64,000 nucleotides of DNA from an uncultured Coriobacteriales bacterium (lineage in GTDB: Bacteria > Actinomycetota > Coriobacteriia > Coriobacteriales > QAMH01), in assembly GCA_934646835.1 (NCBI GenBank), contig CAKUES010000002.1, positions 1 through 64,000 of the forward strand. Reading direction: 5' to 3'. The translations under genes were made by a program, and so were the position numbers. The notes under the pieces were generated by a model. It saw only the letters and a program-made list of their open reading frames with translations, was not told where the DNA came from and made no database searches. Positions 42,392-51,843 of this stretch are shown one piece after another. Numbering within the stretch: position 1 is the first letter of the stretch; each line of letters opens with the position of its first letter.

Positions 42392-42942
42392 GGGAAGAAG
42401 ATGGCTGCCCCAAATCGCAGCCACACCCTCCCCAAGGGGAGTGCTCGCTGTGCCATAGCGGATAGAATCGCTCGCAGCTGTCCGCCTTCAATCCATGGCT
42501 GCCCACAGTACCCAAATTCTCGCCATTGCAAACCCCGAAACCATCCTCGATTGAACATAATCTATCCCCTTGGGTAGAGTCTGCCAAAGACCGAAGCTAT
42601 TCCCTATACCTCACAAAGCAAATTAATCGGTGAATCAAATTGTAAATTCGCAGATATTTCTTGCGTATCTAGTACATATACCAGTGCGGTACATGGTAAA
42701 TTACAACTATCTGAATGTAGGTTTTGTGGAGGTTGCACAAGCTGCTGGGGAAGACAAAAGACCCGGTAGCAGCGCAGAAACGCAGGAGGTGGGCGACAGA
42801 GGAGGCCCGGCTCAGGCGTCACAAGATCGGTTTCAGGTAACCCCGAAGGATGCGGCTTGACGCATCGAGAGAAGCGCCAAGTTGACCGGATGGGTAGTTC
42901 TAAAAGCCCCGGTGTCGGGACTGAAGGATAGGGGGTAGGACC
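42392..42942 (+). promoter_or_regulatory. Long, apparently structured leader of the giant adhesin gene
   Basis: About 550 bases without a gene. From about 42735 the DNA turns G/A-rich and shows pairing options: GCTGCTGGG (about 42738) with CCC..AGCAGC (about 42778). Downstream segments CCCCGGTGTCGGG and GGATGCGGCTTGACGCATC also fold locally. The RBS region is GGATAGGGGGTAGGACC. I could not match it to c-di-GMP, c-di-AMP or other known riboswitches. The -10 box is not certain. Confidence 0.35.
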
Positions 42943-45900
42943 ATGAGATTCTTACAGAAATGCATGGATCCACACGGGCACGTACAAGGCAAATTCATAG
43001 CGATAATCACAACAGTTGCGCTGGTGTTCACCATGTGCAACATCGCTGTTTTTGCCGCAATCGGTAATAACAACGACCAAGCGCCGGAGGTGTCTACCCA
43101 GGCGGGTGAGGACACCCAGGATAAGTCGCAGGTCAAACAGGAGACGCCGGATGAGGCGGTGGTGCATGTAAATGCCGGAAACGGTTACATCACCTATGGC
43201 GGCGCGGAGCTTGACGGCAAGTCCGACAGCTTCAAGGCTCCGTATGCCCAGTCGCTGACTCTTCAGGCAAGTGCGAACGAGGGCTATAAGCTCGAGAGCG
43301 TCACCGTCACGAGTGGTGGACAGTCTATGACGTTCACCGGTGATAACATCACCATTCCCGCTGACAAGGTGACCAACGACCTCAAGGTCACGTTGGACAC
43401 TGCCAAGGAGAAGTCTGCGAGTGGGGACGGCGCCGCTACCCCTATCGACGGCGATAAGTCCGGTAAGGCAGGCCAGAGCGATCAGAACGCGATCGACAAC
43501 GCAGGCGAAAACAATACTGACACCGACAAGGCTAATAATCTACCCGAGGATACTGAGACCAAGGGCAACGACAACTCCGGCAACACGGGCGAGTCCAAAC
43601 CCGAGACTCCCAAGGCCGACAACAACAGCAGCGCTACTACTCCCGAGCAAAACGTCGAGGGCTCTGGCGCTGACCAGAACAACGAGAACAGCGGAGCCAC
43701 CGAGGGCGAAGGCAACGGTGGCTTCAAGGGCTTCATCGATGGCGTCAAGGATGTCGGCAAGGATCTCTTTGATCGCGTCTTCGGCGGCGAGAATGCCGAA
43801 GAGGCTGACGTCAAGGTTGCTGCAGCGGGTTTCTACACCGAGGTGAATAAGAATCAGGAGATTAAGGGCACACGCGGGTATGACCATAGCTGGAAGTCCT
43901 CCGATAACAATATTGCTGTTGTGAGCGGCTATCGGGGCTCCGTCGCTACCGTAACTGGCAAGAGTGTGGGAACTGCAACAATTACGCATACCTACCTTGA
44001 CTGGGGTTGGAAGACCGAGACCTTCACTGTCGTAGTGACTCCTGCCACTCCCATCGGCCAGCTTGAAATCTCTGGTGACGATAGCGTGACGCAGTTTGAG
44101 ACCATCACGCTCACCACCAACGCCAAGACTAGTGTTACGTGGACCTCTAGCGATCGTGAAATTGCCACTGTTGACCAGAGCGGCAAAGTCAAGGGCATTG
44201 CTCAGGGCGAGGTGACTATCGTCGCCGAGACCACTGATGTTGACGGCACTGCGCTTCGTGCTGAGAAGGCGATTGCCGTTACTCCGTCGACGGACAATAT
44301 TAGTAACGCTGCTATTTTCTTCCTCAACTCTCCTCTTGCAAATCCCAAATCTAATGGCAAGGAGGTGTGGTTCCCGAGCGGCGGCAGCAAGGAGCTTTGG
44401 GGCAAAGTCAATCTCAGCAATGCAAATTGGGATGGCATCAACACCTATGACAACGTTGCAAATCGTGTTGTTTCCTGGCCCGAAGAAGCTACTGGCACGA
44501 GCTGGGTTCTCCCCAAGTCGAACGAATATTGGACCAAAGTTTTCAACGCTTACAAGTCTAAGATCGGGGCCGAGCTCGGTGTGACGCTTGAGGAAAGCGA
44601 TGTTGAGGCCATCGTTCTCCACCCCTATAAGATTTCCGACAACACCGACGGTATCCATCTGGACTGCACGGTTGAGATGAAGACTAAGGGCGTCGTTACC
44701 GCCACATTTATGCTGTGGGATGCGGGTGCTACGGGTTATGCGCAGTATGGCAACACCATTCCCTATAAGGTTGGCACGGGTGAATCCGCTCAGGTTGTCG
44801 CACCGAGCCCCGAATTGGATGCTGAGAAAACCGTAGATGGTGTGAAGTACAAGCTCTATGGTTGGTATAGCAACGAGGCTCTCACTGGCACCCCTGTCAC
44901 GTTCCCTGTTAGCACGACGTCAAATGTGACCTACTATGCCAAGTACGTGCCGGCCGATCGAATGATCACCGTCAACTACTACAAGGAAGACACGACCGAG
45001 AAGGTCGCTAACTCCAAGGTCATCGACGGCTTGGTAAGCGGACAGACGGTTACCGAGAACGCTATTGCCGTTGATAATTACACCGCGCTTGAGCCTACGA
45101 GTCAGACTGTGACTGCAGGTAAGGCAAACGAGATCAACTTCTACTACTCACCGAAGACGACGTCCTATACCGTTCATTACTATTGGAACGGATCGACTAA
45201 GTCTGTTTATCCGGATAAGATGATTTCCGATGCTGTTGTCGGCGACGGGATTACCGAGTCTCCCGAGCCAGTTGAAGGTTATACACCTGTCAGCAATGAG
45301 TCTCAGACTATCGAGAAATTGAAGGCCGATGGCAACGTAATCACGTTCTACTACTACAAGAACGTTGCGCTGACTGCCAACTCCGGCACTGCCACTTATG
45401 ATGGCATCGAGCATAGCGTTTCCGGTTTCACGGGTGCTCCTGAAGGTGCGGATTTCTCCGCTATTAAGGTTGGTGCTTCTGGCACGAATGCAGACACCTA
45501 TGTTGCCAATTTCCCCGAGGGCACGGTTAATACGGTTGACGCTAACGGGAAATACATCGTTACCTCTGCAACCGACGGAAGCCTCGTTATCAACAAGCGA
45601 TCCGTTAACCTGAGCTCCAAGACGGCGAATAAGATCTACGACAGCAAGCCGCTTACCAGGCCCGATGTTGCCATCGCCGGCGACGGCTTTGTCGGGAGCG
45701 AAGTGTCTGATATCAAGGCGACTGGCACCGTCACTGACGTCAAACAGGGTAAGGTCAAGAACACCATCACCTATACCAAGGGTGAGAAGTTCAATGAGAA
45801 GAACTACACCATCGTCGTAAACGAAGGCGAGCTCTGGATTGACCCTGTCACTACGGAGATCGCCATCACCATTACCGGCCATAAGGGTGGCCATGAGTAC

Positions 45901-48900
45901 GATGGCACGGAGAAGGCTGTTTCTGGATACGACATCTCCGGTTTGCCTGCTGGCGTCTCCGAGGGCGATGTTGGCTTTAACGGCACGGCTGAAGTGAAGC
46001 AGATCGATGCTGGTACCTATCCCATGGGTTTGGACTCTAACCAGTTCTGTCTCAAGAGCCCTGCTGTTGAGAATTACAAAAAAGTGACTTATAACGTGAT
46101 TGACGGCGAGCTTGCTATCGCTAAGCGTTCCGTTACGCTGAAGTCCGCGGATCTTACGAAGGAATACGACGGTACTCCGCTCGCTAACGGCAACGAGCCG
46201 TTGGCGACCGAGGATGGCTGGGTTGAGGGTGAGGGTGCTACTTATACCTTCACTGGTTCTCAGACGATTGTCGGTGAGAGTGATAACACCTTTGCTTGCA
46301 CTGCAAAGAAAGGCACCAACCTCGACAACTACGCCATTATGGCGACTCCTGGCAAGCTGAAGGTCACGAACCGTACGACGAAGTTCCCTGTCACTGTAAA
46401 GGCGAACTCTGCCACCGTTCCGTATGACGGCGATGAGCATGCCGCTGTTGGTGCTGGTGTAATTGGCGGTGTAGGTTATACGTTTGAGGCCTATGGACAG
46501 ACCTACACCATCGAGGGTCTCACTACGAGCGACCCCAAGAGCACTGATGCATGCGTGAAGGAAAACACGATTACGGGTACTGCCGTTGTCAAGGATGCAG
46601 ATCGCAACGTCGTCACTGATCAATTCGATGTGACTACCGAGAATGGCAAACTTACGATCAGCAAGCGTGTGGTCACTATCAAGCCTAAGAACGCGACAAA
46701 GGTTTACGATGGCAACCCGCTCGTCGCAACCGAGTGGGAGTATGCCGAGGGTTCTGCCAAGTTTGTTGGGAATCAGGGTATCGACAATCCCCAGTTTGCT
46801 GGATCGCAGACGGCTCCTGGCACGAGCAACAGCTCTATCAAGAAATGGGGTTACACGAGCAACACGAACGAAGACAACTACGATGTCCGCACCAACGAGG
46901 GAACGTTGACCGTGACCTCGCGTGGCGCGATTGAAACCATTACGGTGAAAGCCAAGTCTGCCAAGGCAACTTATGACGGCAGCTCCCATGCAGTGAAGGG
47001 CCTTGAGACTTCGGAGTTCACTATTAATGGTAAGAAGTACACGGTTTCTGGCCTTGAGACTCAGAATCCTGAGGGGACTGATGCAGGTACGTACCCCAAC
47101 AACATTACGGGTACAGCGGTCGTTACAGATGTTGACGGCAAGAACGTGACGAGCGAGTTCAAGGTTGAGACCGAGAACGGCGCGCTTGTTATTGATCGTG
47201 CGGCGGTTACTATCAAGCCTAAGGATGCCCAGAAGGTTTACGACCGTACGGCTTTGGTGGCAACTGAGTTTGAGACTACCGGACTCGTTGGTGGGGATAA
47301 CTTCACGGACGTGACTTACGGTGGATCTCGGACGGAAGTCGGCACGAGCGACAGCTCCATCATCGCAGGCTATGGATTCAACGGCAACCTTGCAAACTAT
47401 GCGATTAGTGAGCAGACCGGCAAGCTCACGGTGACTCCTGTTACTGACAAGGTGACGGTTACCATTACTGAGCACGGCGGAACCGTGAAGTACGACGGCA
47501 ACCTGAAGGCTGTTGAGGGTTATGACGTCGCTATCAGCAATCAGCTCTACATTGATGGTGACTTCAAATTCACTGGCAACGACAAGGTCGAGGGCACCGA
47601 TGCAGACACCTACAACATGGAGCTCGAGGCAGCAAACTTCGAGAACACCAATGCCAACTTTACTAGCGTAGAGTTCGTTATCGTGGACGGCACTCTGGTT
47701 ATCGAGAAGCGCTCCGTTAAGCTGACCTCTGCTTCTGATGAGAAGGTTTATGACGGCAAGCCGCTCACTAATGACACGGTAACGGTGTCCGGTGATGGTT
47801 TCGCCGACAACGAAGGTGCTACCTACAACGTTACTGGCTCTCAGACTGTGGTTGGAAAGTCCGATAACAAGTTCACTTGCACTCTTAATGACGGTACTAA
47901 GGCTAAGAACTATCGTATCGAGTGCGCATTCGGCACGCTGGAGGTTACTTCTGGCAACCCGAAGCTGGTTGTAACTAAGGAAGTCACAAACAAGAATCCT
48001 GACAATCGTGCGTACGCTCTTGACGAGGCGATTGAGTACAAGGTCACCGTTAAGAACATCGGTGATGTGCCTGTGAAGAACGTCGTTGTTAACGACAGTC
48101 TTGTCCGCCTTGCAGATTCGACGATTGACGAGCTCAAAGTCAATGAGTCCAAGGTGTTTACTTACAGCTACGTTGTGACTGTGTCCGATATCGTTAAGGG
48201 TTATGTTGACAACGAGGCTACTGCGGAAGGCCTCGCCCCCAAAGGCGGAAAAGTGAAGGCCGAACCTATTAAGGTTAGGGTAAATACCGTTGCTCCCAAC
48301 GCGCATTTGAAGGTCACCAAGAAGACGATCTCTCAACCCGCCAATCAGAACGGCTACGTGCAGGGTGAGACCATCGAGTATGAGGTCACAGTTAAGAACG
48401 TCGGCAACATGCCTGCGGTCGGCATCAAGATTGATGACCTGCTCCCTGGTGTCAAGCATAAGAGTGGCGAGGCTTCCGGTATCCAACTGGCTCCTGGCTG
48501 GACGAGCGATCCTGTGACCTATATCTACACTGTTACGGCTCAGGATGTGAGTAACGGCATGGTCACCAATGAGGCTACGGCAACTGGTGAGACCTATGAG
48601 GGCCTCGAGCTCAAGGTTGATCCCGGCACCACGCAAGACCCGACCTACAACCCGCCGGCACCTACGCCGACGTACGAGAACCCGTCCATGGTCATCACCA
48701 AGACGGCGAGCATCACCAGCGGCGCCAAGGCTGGCGACACCATCACCTACAACGTGGCGGTTCGCAACAACGGCGACTGCGACCTGACGAACGTCAGCAT
48801 CGTCGACCCGCTCACGGGCGACAAGTGGAACATTGACAAGCTGGCAGTGAACGCGACCCAGTCCTTCACCACCCAGCCCTATACCGTCACAACCGATGAC

Positions 48901-49710
48901 ATGAAGGCCGGCCAGGTTGTCAACACCGCCACTGGCACCGCCGACAACCCCACGGGCAAGCCGACCAACGTCACCCCGGGCACTGCGACGACCTACATCG
49001 ACAAGATCAACGCATCCTGGACCATCGACAAGTCCGTGACCAGCACGCCTGCCAATGGCTCCTTCTACAAGAAGGGCGAGTCCATCTCCTACCAGATCGT
49101 CGTCACCAACACCGGTAACGTTGACCTGACCGACATCGAGCTCAAGGACAGCCTGGTCAACCTCGGCGCCCAGGGCAGCATCGACAAGCTCGCCCCCGGC
49201 GAGTCCCGCACCATCACCTACGACTACAAGGTGACCGCGGCCGACGTCTCCAAGGGCAAGGTCGTCAACTCCGTCACCGGCACCGCCACCGGCCCCGACC
49301 CGGTCAGGCCCGGCGGCGACAGGGACGACGTCAACACGGGCGAGGACAACCCCAAGCCCGCGCCGACTCCCTCTGGCGACAACACCAACCCCGTCGCCCC
49401 TGGTGGCGGCAACGGTGGTAACGGTGGCACCGGCGGCAACGTCGTCACCCCGACGACGCCTGTCGCTCCCGTCACCCCCGGCATGACCGAGACCCCGTCC
49501 GGCGAGACTCCCCTCGACGCGAACGAGACCCCGTTGGCTCCTGCTAACGCAGACGTCCACTGCTGGGTCCACTGGTGGATCATCGTGTTCATGCTGTTCA
49601 CCCTCGTCTACGGTTGCGCAGTCCTGATCCGCCGCAACGGCAACAGCCGCGAGCTGCAGGAGCAGCAGGACCGCCTGCTCAGGAACGACGACGAGCAAGC
49701 GCAGCGCTAA
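42943..49710 (+). CDS. Giant mosaic surface adhesin (2255 residues)
   Basis: An N-terminal signal/anchor helix (IAIITTVALVFTMCNIAVFA) is followed by an Ala/Asp/Asn-rich linker (~150-250) and two BIG_2 Ig-like domains (~297-445; WTSSDREIATVDQSGKVKG). Next come a unique segment (~450-670) and two MucBP-like domains (~672-808; ITVNYYKEDTTEKV). About ten MBG/YDG repeats follow (~808-1669; KxYDGxPL and ATYDGxxHAV types alternate), then four DUF11-type repeats (~1671-2119; ITYNVAVRNNGDCDLTNV) and a Pro/Gly linker. The C-terminal helix starts HCWVHWWIIVFMLFTLVYG (2206 on) and ends in a basic tail. There is no LPxTG. It likely binds host or microbial surfaces. Codon use changes near 48.6 kb. Confidence 0.85.
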   Translation: MRFLQKCMDPHGHVQGKFIAIITTVALVFTMCNIAVFAAIGNNNDQAPEVSTQAGEDTQDKSQVKQETPDEAVVHVNAGNGYITYGGAELDGKSDSFKAPYAQSLTLQASANEGYKLESVTVTSGGQSMTFTGDNITIPADKVTNDLKVTLDTAKEKSASGDGAATPIDGDKSGKAGQSDQNAIDNAGENNTDTDKANNLPEDTETKGNDNSGNTGESKPETPKADNNSSATTPEQNVEGSGADQNNENSGATEGEGNGGFKGFIDGVKDVGKDLFDRVFGGENAEEADVKVAAAGFYTEVNKNQEIKGTRGYDHSWKSSDNNIAVVSGYRGSVATVTGKSVGTATITHTYLDWGWKTETFTVVVTPATPIGQLEISGDDSVTQFETITLTTNAKTSVTWTSSDREIATVDQSGKVKGIAQGEVTIVAETTDVDGTALRAEKAIAVTPSTDNISNAAIFFLNSPLANPKSNGKEVWFPSGGSKELWGKVNLSNANWDGINTYDNVANRVVSWPEEATGTSWVLPKSNEYWTKVFNAYKSKIGAELGVTLEESDVEAIVLHPYKISDNTDGIHLDCTVEMKTKGVVTATFMLWDAGATGYAQYGNTIPYKVGTGESAQVVAPSPELDAEKTVDGVKYKLYGWYSNEALTGTPVTFPVSTTSNVTYYAKYVPADRMITVNYYKEDTTEKVANSKVIDGLVSGQTVTENAIAVDNYTALEPTSQTVTAGKANEINFYYSPKTTSYTVHYYWNGSTKSVYPDKMISDAVVGDGITESPEPVEGYTPVSNESQTIEKLKADGNVITFYYYKNVALTANSGTATYDGIEHSVSGFTGAPEGADFSAIKVGASGTNADTYVANFPEGTVNTVDANGKYIVTSATDGSLVINKRSVNLSSKTANKIYDSKPLTRPDVAIAGDGFVGSEVSDIKATGTVTDVKQGKVKNTITYTKGEKFNEKNYTIVVNEGELWIDPVTTEIAITITGHKGGHEYDGTEKAVSGYDISGLPAGVSEGDVGFNGTAEVKQIDAGTYPMGLDSNQFCLKSPAVENYKKVTYNVIDGELAIAKRSVTLKSADLTKEYDGTPLANGNEPLATEDGWVEGEGATYTFTGSQTIVGESDNTFACTAKKGTNLDNYAIMATPGKLKVTNRTTKFPVTVKANSATVPYDGDEHAAVGAGVIGGVGYTFEAYGQTYTIEGLTTSDPKSTDACVKENTITGTAVVKDADRNVVTDQFDVTTENGKLTISKRVVTIKPKNATKVYDGNPLVATEWEYAEGSAKFVGNQGIDNPQFAGSQTAPGTSNSSIKKWGYTSNTNEDNYDVRTNEGTLTVTSRGAIETITVKAKSAKATYDGSSHAVKGLETSEFTINGKKYTVSGLETQNPEGTDAGTYPNNITGTAVVTDVDGKNVTSEFKVETENGALVIDRAAVTIKPKDAQKVYDRTALVATEFETTGLVGGDNFTDVTYGGSRTEVGTSDSSIIAGYGFNGNLANYAISEQTGKLTVTPVTDKVTVTITEHGGTVKYDGNLKAVEGYDVAISNQLYIDGDFKFTGNDKVEGTDADTYNMELEAANFENTNANFTSVEFVIVDGTLVIEKRSVKLTSASDEKVYDGKPLTNDTVTVSGDGFADNEGATYNVTGSQTVVGKSDNKFTCTLNDGTKAKNYRIECAFGTLEVTSGNPKLVVTKEVTNKNPDNRAYALDEAIEYKVTVKNIGDVPVKNVVVNDSLVRLADSTIDELKVNESKVFTYSYVVTVSDIVKGYVDNEATAEGLAPKGGKVKAEPIKVRVNTVAPNAHLKVTKKTISQPANQNGYVQGETIEYEVTVKNVGNMPAVGIKIDDLLPGVKHKSGEASGIQLAPGWTSDPVTYIYTVTAQDVSNGMVTNEATATGETYEGLELKVDPGTTQDPTYNPPAPTPTYENPSMVITKTASITSGAKAGDTITYNVAVRNNGDCDLTNVSIVDPLTGDKWNIDKLAVNATQSFTTQPYTVTTDDMKAGQVVNTATGTADNPTGKPTNVTPGTATTYIDKINASWTIDKSVTSTPANGSFYKKGESISYQIVVTNTGNVDLTDIELKDSLVNLGAQGSIDKLAPGESRTITYDYKVTAADVSKGKVVNSVTGTATGPDPVRPGGDRDDVNTGEDNPKPAPTPSGDNTNPVAPGGGNGGNGGTGGNVVTPTTPVAPVTPGMTETPSGETPLDANETPLAPANADVHCWVHWWIIVFMLFTLVYGCAVLIRRNGNSRELQEQQDRLLRNDDEQAQR

Positions 49711-49730
49711 GCGATCACGGTAAGCGAGAG

Positions 49731-49760
49731 AGGCGCCGGTTGGGAAACCGGCCGGCGCCT
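49731..49760 (+). promoter_or_regulatory. Hairpin between the adhesin and its partner gene
   Basis: AGGCGCCGG pairs with CCGGCGCCT; an inner CCGG/CCGG stem is also possible. No T-run follows and the next RBS is about 10 bases away. It may protect mRNA or tune the second gene rather than terminate. Confidence 0.45.
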
Positions 49761-49780
49761 CCTGAGACGGAGGTAACGCA

Positions 49781-50362
49781 ATGAAGAAGAGCAATTGGAT
49801 CGTATTCGCAATTGCGGCGATTCTCTCCATCGTGTTGTTGGGGCTGTGGTACGGCCTGGGCTTCAACCATGTTGACAGCCCGCTCGACCTGGTCCTGACC
49901 ATCATCTGGTGGGCGATCATCGTCGTGATGTGGGTACTCATCAACCGAGTTGAGAAGAAACGCGAAGAGCGCCAGCGCACCTGCTACGTCATGCCCGGCG
50001 CCTTCTACAACAGCGAGGTCGGCGTGGTGAAGATGGAGGACGCCGTCGCGGCGGCTTCCGCAGCTGGCAAGCCCAAGCCCGCCGGCATCACCGACGCGAT
50101 GCAGGATTCCCTCGAGAAGCTGGCGTACGGCTTCGAGGTGAAGAGCATGCCGAGCAAGTCGGACGCGGGCGTCGACTACCGCTACATCGTCCGCAGCTCC
50201 GCCTTCAAGGTGAAGGACCCCGCACAGCAGGCTGCAGGTGCTCGCGCCTACGGTCAGCGCAGGGACGTCGAGTGGAGCGGCGAGGTCGTCTCCATGGACC
50301 GCCCCAACGCGAAACCCGTTCCCTTTAGGAACAAGGAGGAGCTCGCCGCCATCATCGGCTAA
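49781..50362 (+). CDS. Two-helix membrane protein downstream of the adhesin
   Basis: A 193-residue protein with two N-terminal membrane helices (IVFAIAAILSIVLLGLWYGL; LVLTIIWWAIIVVMWVLI) and a basic loop (RVEKKREERQRT). A ~130-residue soluble, probably cytoplasmic domain follows (CYVMPGAFYNSEVGVVKMED, YRYIVRSSAFKVKDP). RBS ACGGAGGT; 70 bases after the adhesin. I recognise no family. Its position suggests help in membrane insertion, export or anchoring of the adhesin, which lacks a sortase signal; this is an inference. Confidence 0.75.
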   Translation: MKKSNWIVFAIAAILSIVLLGLWYGLGFNHVDSPLDLVLTIIWWAIIVVMWVLINRVEKKREERQRTCYVMPGAFYNSEVGVVKMEDAVAAASAAGKPKPAGITDAMQDSLEKLAYGFEVKSMPSKSDAGVDYRYIVRSSAFKVKDPAQQAAGARAYGQRRDVEWSGEVVSMDRPNAKPVPFRNKEELAAIIG

Positions 50363-50392
50363 CGGGCTTTCCCGGACCTCTTCTGGCCCCCG

Positions 50393-50433
50393 GCGCCCCC
50401 GCAGGATTCGTCCTGTGGGGGCGTTTCCTTTTT
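50393..50433 (+). terminator. Terminator of the adhesin operon
   Basis: CGCCCCCGCAGGA pairs with TCCTGTGGGGGCG around TTCG, then TTTCCTTTTT. Confidence 0.85.
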
Positions 50434-50451
50434 GGGGGGTGGGAGATGGCC

Positions 50452-50554
50452 GTGACACACTTTGTGCCAGTGACAATGTGTGTCACGCCATAGAGCCGCA
50501 GGTTACGCAAGTCTTCTGCGTGACACACATTGTCACTGGCACAAAGTGTGTCAC
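50452..50554. repeat. Family B long inverted repeat
   Basis: The left unit GTGACACACTTTGTGCCAGT and its complement at the right end form a near-perfect long stem; each unit also folds alone. The rest of the gap to 50735 holds no other clear feature. Confidence 0.9.
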
Positions 50555-50735
50555 CTTTGCTGTGATGCGCGCCTGGTCGATTTCGTTCGGGTGTCACTGG
50601 TAACATGGGGCAATGCGTTTATGCTGCTCGCATTGTCTTCTCATCCGCCAAGGGAGGCTGTCCATGCACTCCGTGCTCCACATCGTCTACGCTTGCCGCG
50701 CCTTTGCGTGCAGGGCTGCGCTGTAGGGGAGTGCC

Positions 50736-51719
50736 TTGTCTTTGCGGCCACCATCTCATGCGACGTCATCGGCAGGGCGGGCGTCCCGGGTGCTTGCCCC
50801 CTTGCTGTTGTCGCTGCTTCTTGCCGCTACGGCGCTCGTCTCGCTGACGGGTTGCCAGGGTGCGGTGGATGCGGTGCAGTCCGTCGCCGGAGGCCAGACC
50901 CTCGAGGGCGATCCCATGCCGTCTGGCAAGATGCAGACGGTCAGCTTCGACGCTGCAAGATGCACGAGTGCCAACGGTGCCTCCGTCGATGTCTCCCACG
51001 CTGCCCAGGGCTATGTTGCCGCCAAGGGCACGAGCAAGAAGACCTTGCGCCTGATGCTCAAGTGCGGCTCCCAAAGCTACAACTACCTCATGCCGAGCAA
51101 CGGTAAGGTCGTTTTCGCGCCTATCAACATGGGTGATGGCATCTACACCGTGAGCGTCATGGAGAACACCACGGAGAACAAGTACGTCGTCCTTGTGAGC
51201 GCGGAAGTCGACGTCAAGCTCGACAGCGAGACCGCGCCCTTCACCCATGCGAGCATCTACTGCAGCTACAGCGCCAAGAGCGCCTGCGTCGCCAAGGCGG
51301 CAGAGCTTGCCGCGCAAAGCGACAACCAGGCGGAGTTTCTCGCCAAGGTCTACGACTGTGTGGTCGGCAACATCTCCTACGACAACAGCAAGGCGGCCAA
51401 GCTCGCCAGCGCGAGTGACTACATCCCCAATCCGGACAAGACCCTTGCCAGCGGCAAGGGCATCTGCTTTGACTACGCGAGCCTGTGCGCGGCGATGTTG
51501 CGCAGCCAGGGTATCCCGTGCAAGATCGTCACGGGTAACGTGGAACCCAACAACGTCTACCACGCGTGGAACATGGTCTACATAAGCGGGACCTGGGTCA
51601 CGGCGACTGTTGACGTGCAGAAGAATGAGTGGAGCCTCATCGACACGACCTTTGCCGCGACTGGTGGCGGTAGCACCGTGGGCGATGGCAGCTCCTATAC
51701 CGAACGATTCACGTACTGA
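50736..51719 (+). CDS. Transglutaminase-like lipoprotein
   Basis: A 327-residue exported lipoprotein. It starts with TTG, supported by AGGGGAG 5 bases upstream and no better in-frame start. The lipobox is LVSLTGC with Cys40. The C-terminal half has the transglutaminase/protease-like triad: Cys244 (GKGICFDYASL), His276 (VYHAWNMVYI) and Asp303 (IDTTFAA). Such domains act as cysteine peptidases or crosslinking enzymes on cell-surface material. It is followed 125 bases later by the pilus/secretion-like cluster, so it may process or crosslink its products. Confidence 0.8.
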   Translation: MSLRPPSHATSSAGRASRVLAPLLLSLLLAATALVSLTGCQGAVDAVQSVAGGQTLEGDPMPSGKMQTVSFDAARCTSANGASVDVSHAAQGYVAAKGTSKKTLRLMLKCGSQSYNYLMPSNGKVVFAPINMGDGIYTVSVMENTTENKYVVLVSAEVDVKLDSETAPFTHASIYCSYSAKSACVAKAAELAAQSDNQAEFLAKVYDCVVGNISYDNSKAAKLASASDYIPNPDKTLASGKGICFDYASLCAAMLRSQGIPCKIVTGNVEPNNVYHAWNMVYISGTWVTATVDVQKNEWSLIDTTFAATGGGSTVGDGSSYTERFTY

Positions 51720-51843
51720 TGGGGAAGACGGGGTTTATGTAACACAATGAATGAAAAGTCGGTAAAATCTGTAAGCAAGTCAGGCGAGTGTGGTACACCT
51801 GTACTCGTACGCGTATCGGCACCAGGCACGACAGGAGCGTTCC

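Noticed and set aside
42735..42942. Cyclic-di-GMP or cyclic-di-AMP riboswitch before the adhesin
   Set aside because: Fragments such as GGTAGCAGC and CCGAAGGATG superficially resemble parts of these motifs, but the order and conserved cores do not match.
45148..49980. A ~1610-codon open stretch on the minus strand opposite the adhesin
   Set aside because: No recognisable domain, start site or RBS; it arises from the codon pattern of the adhesin repeats.
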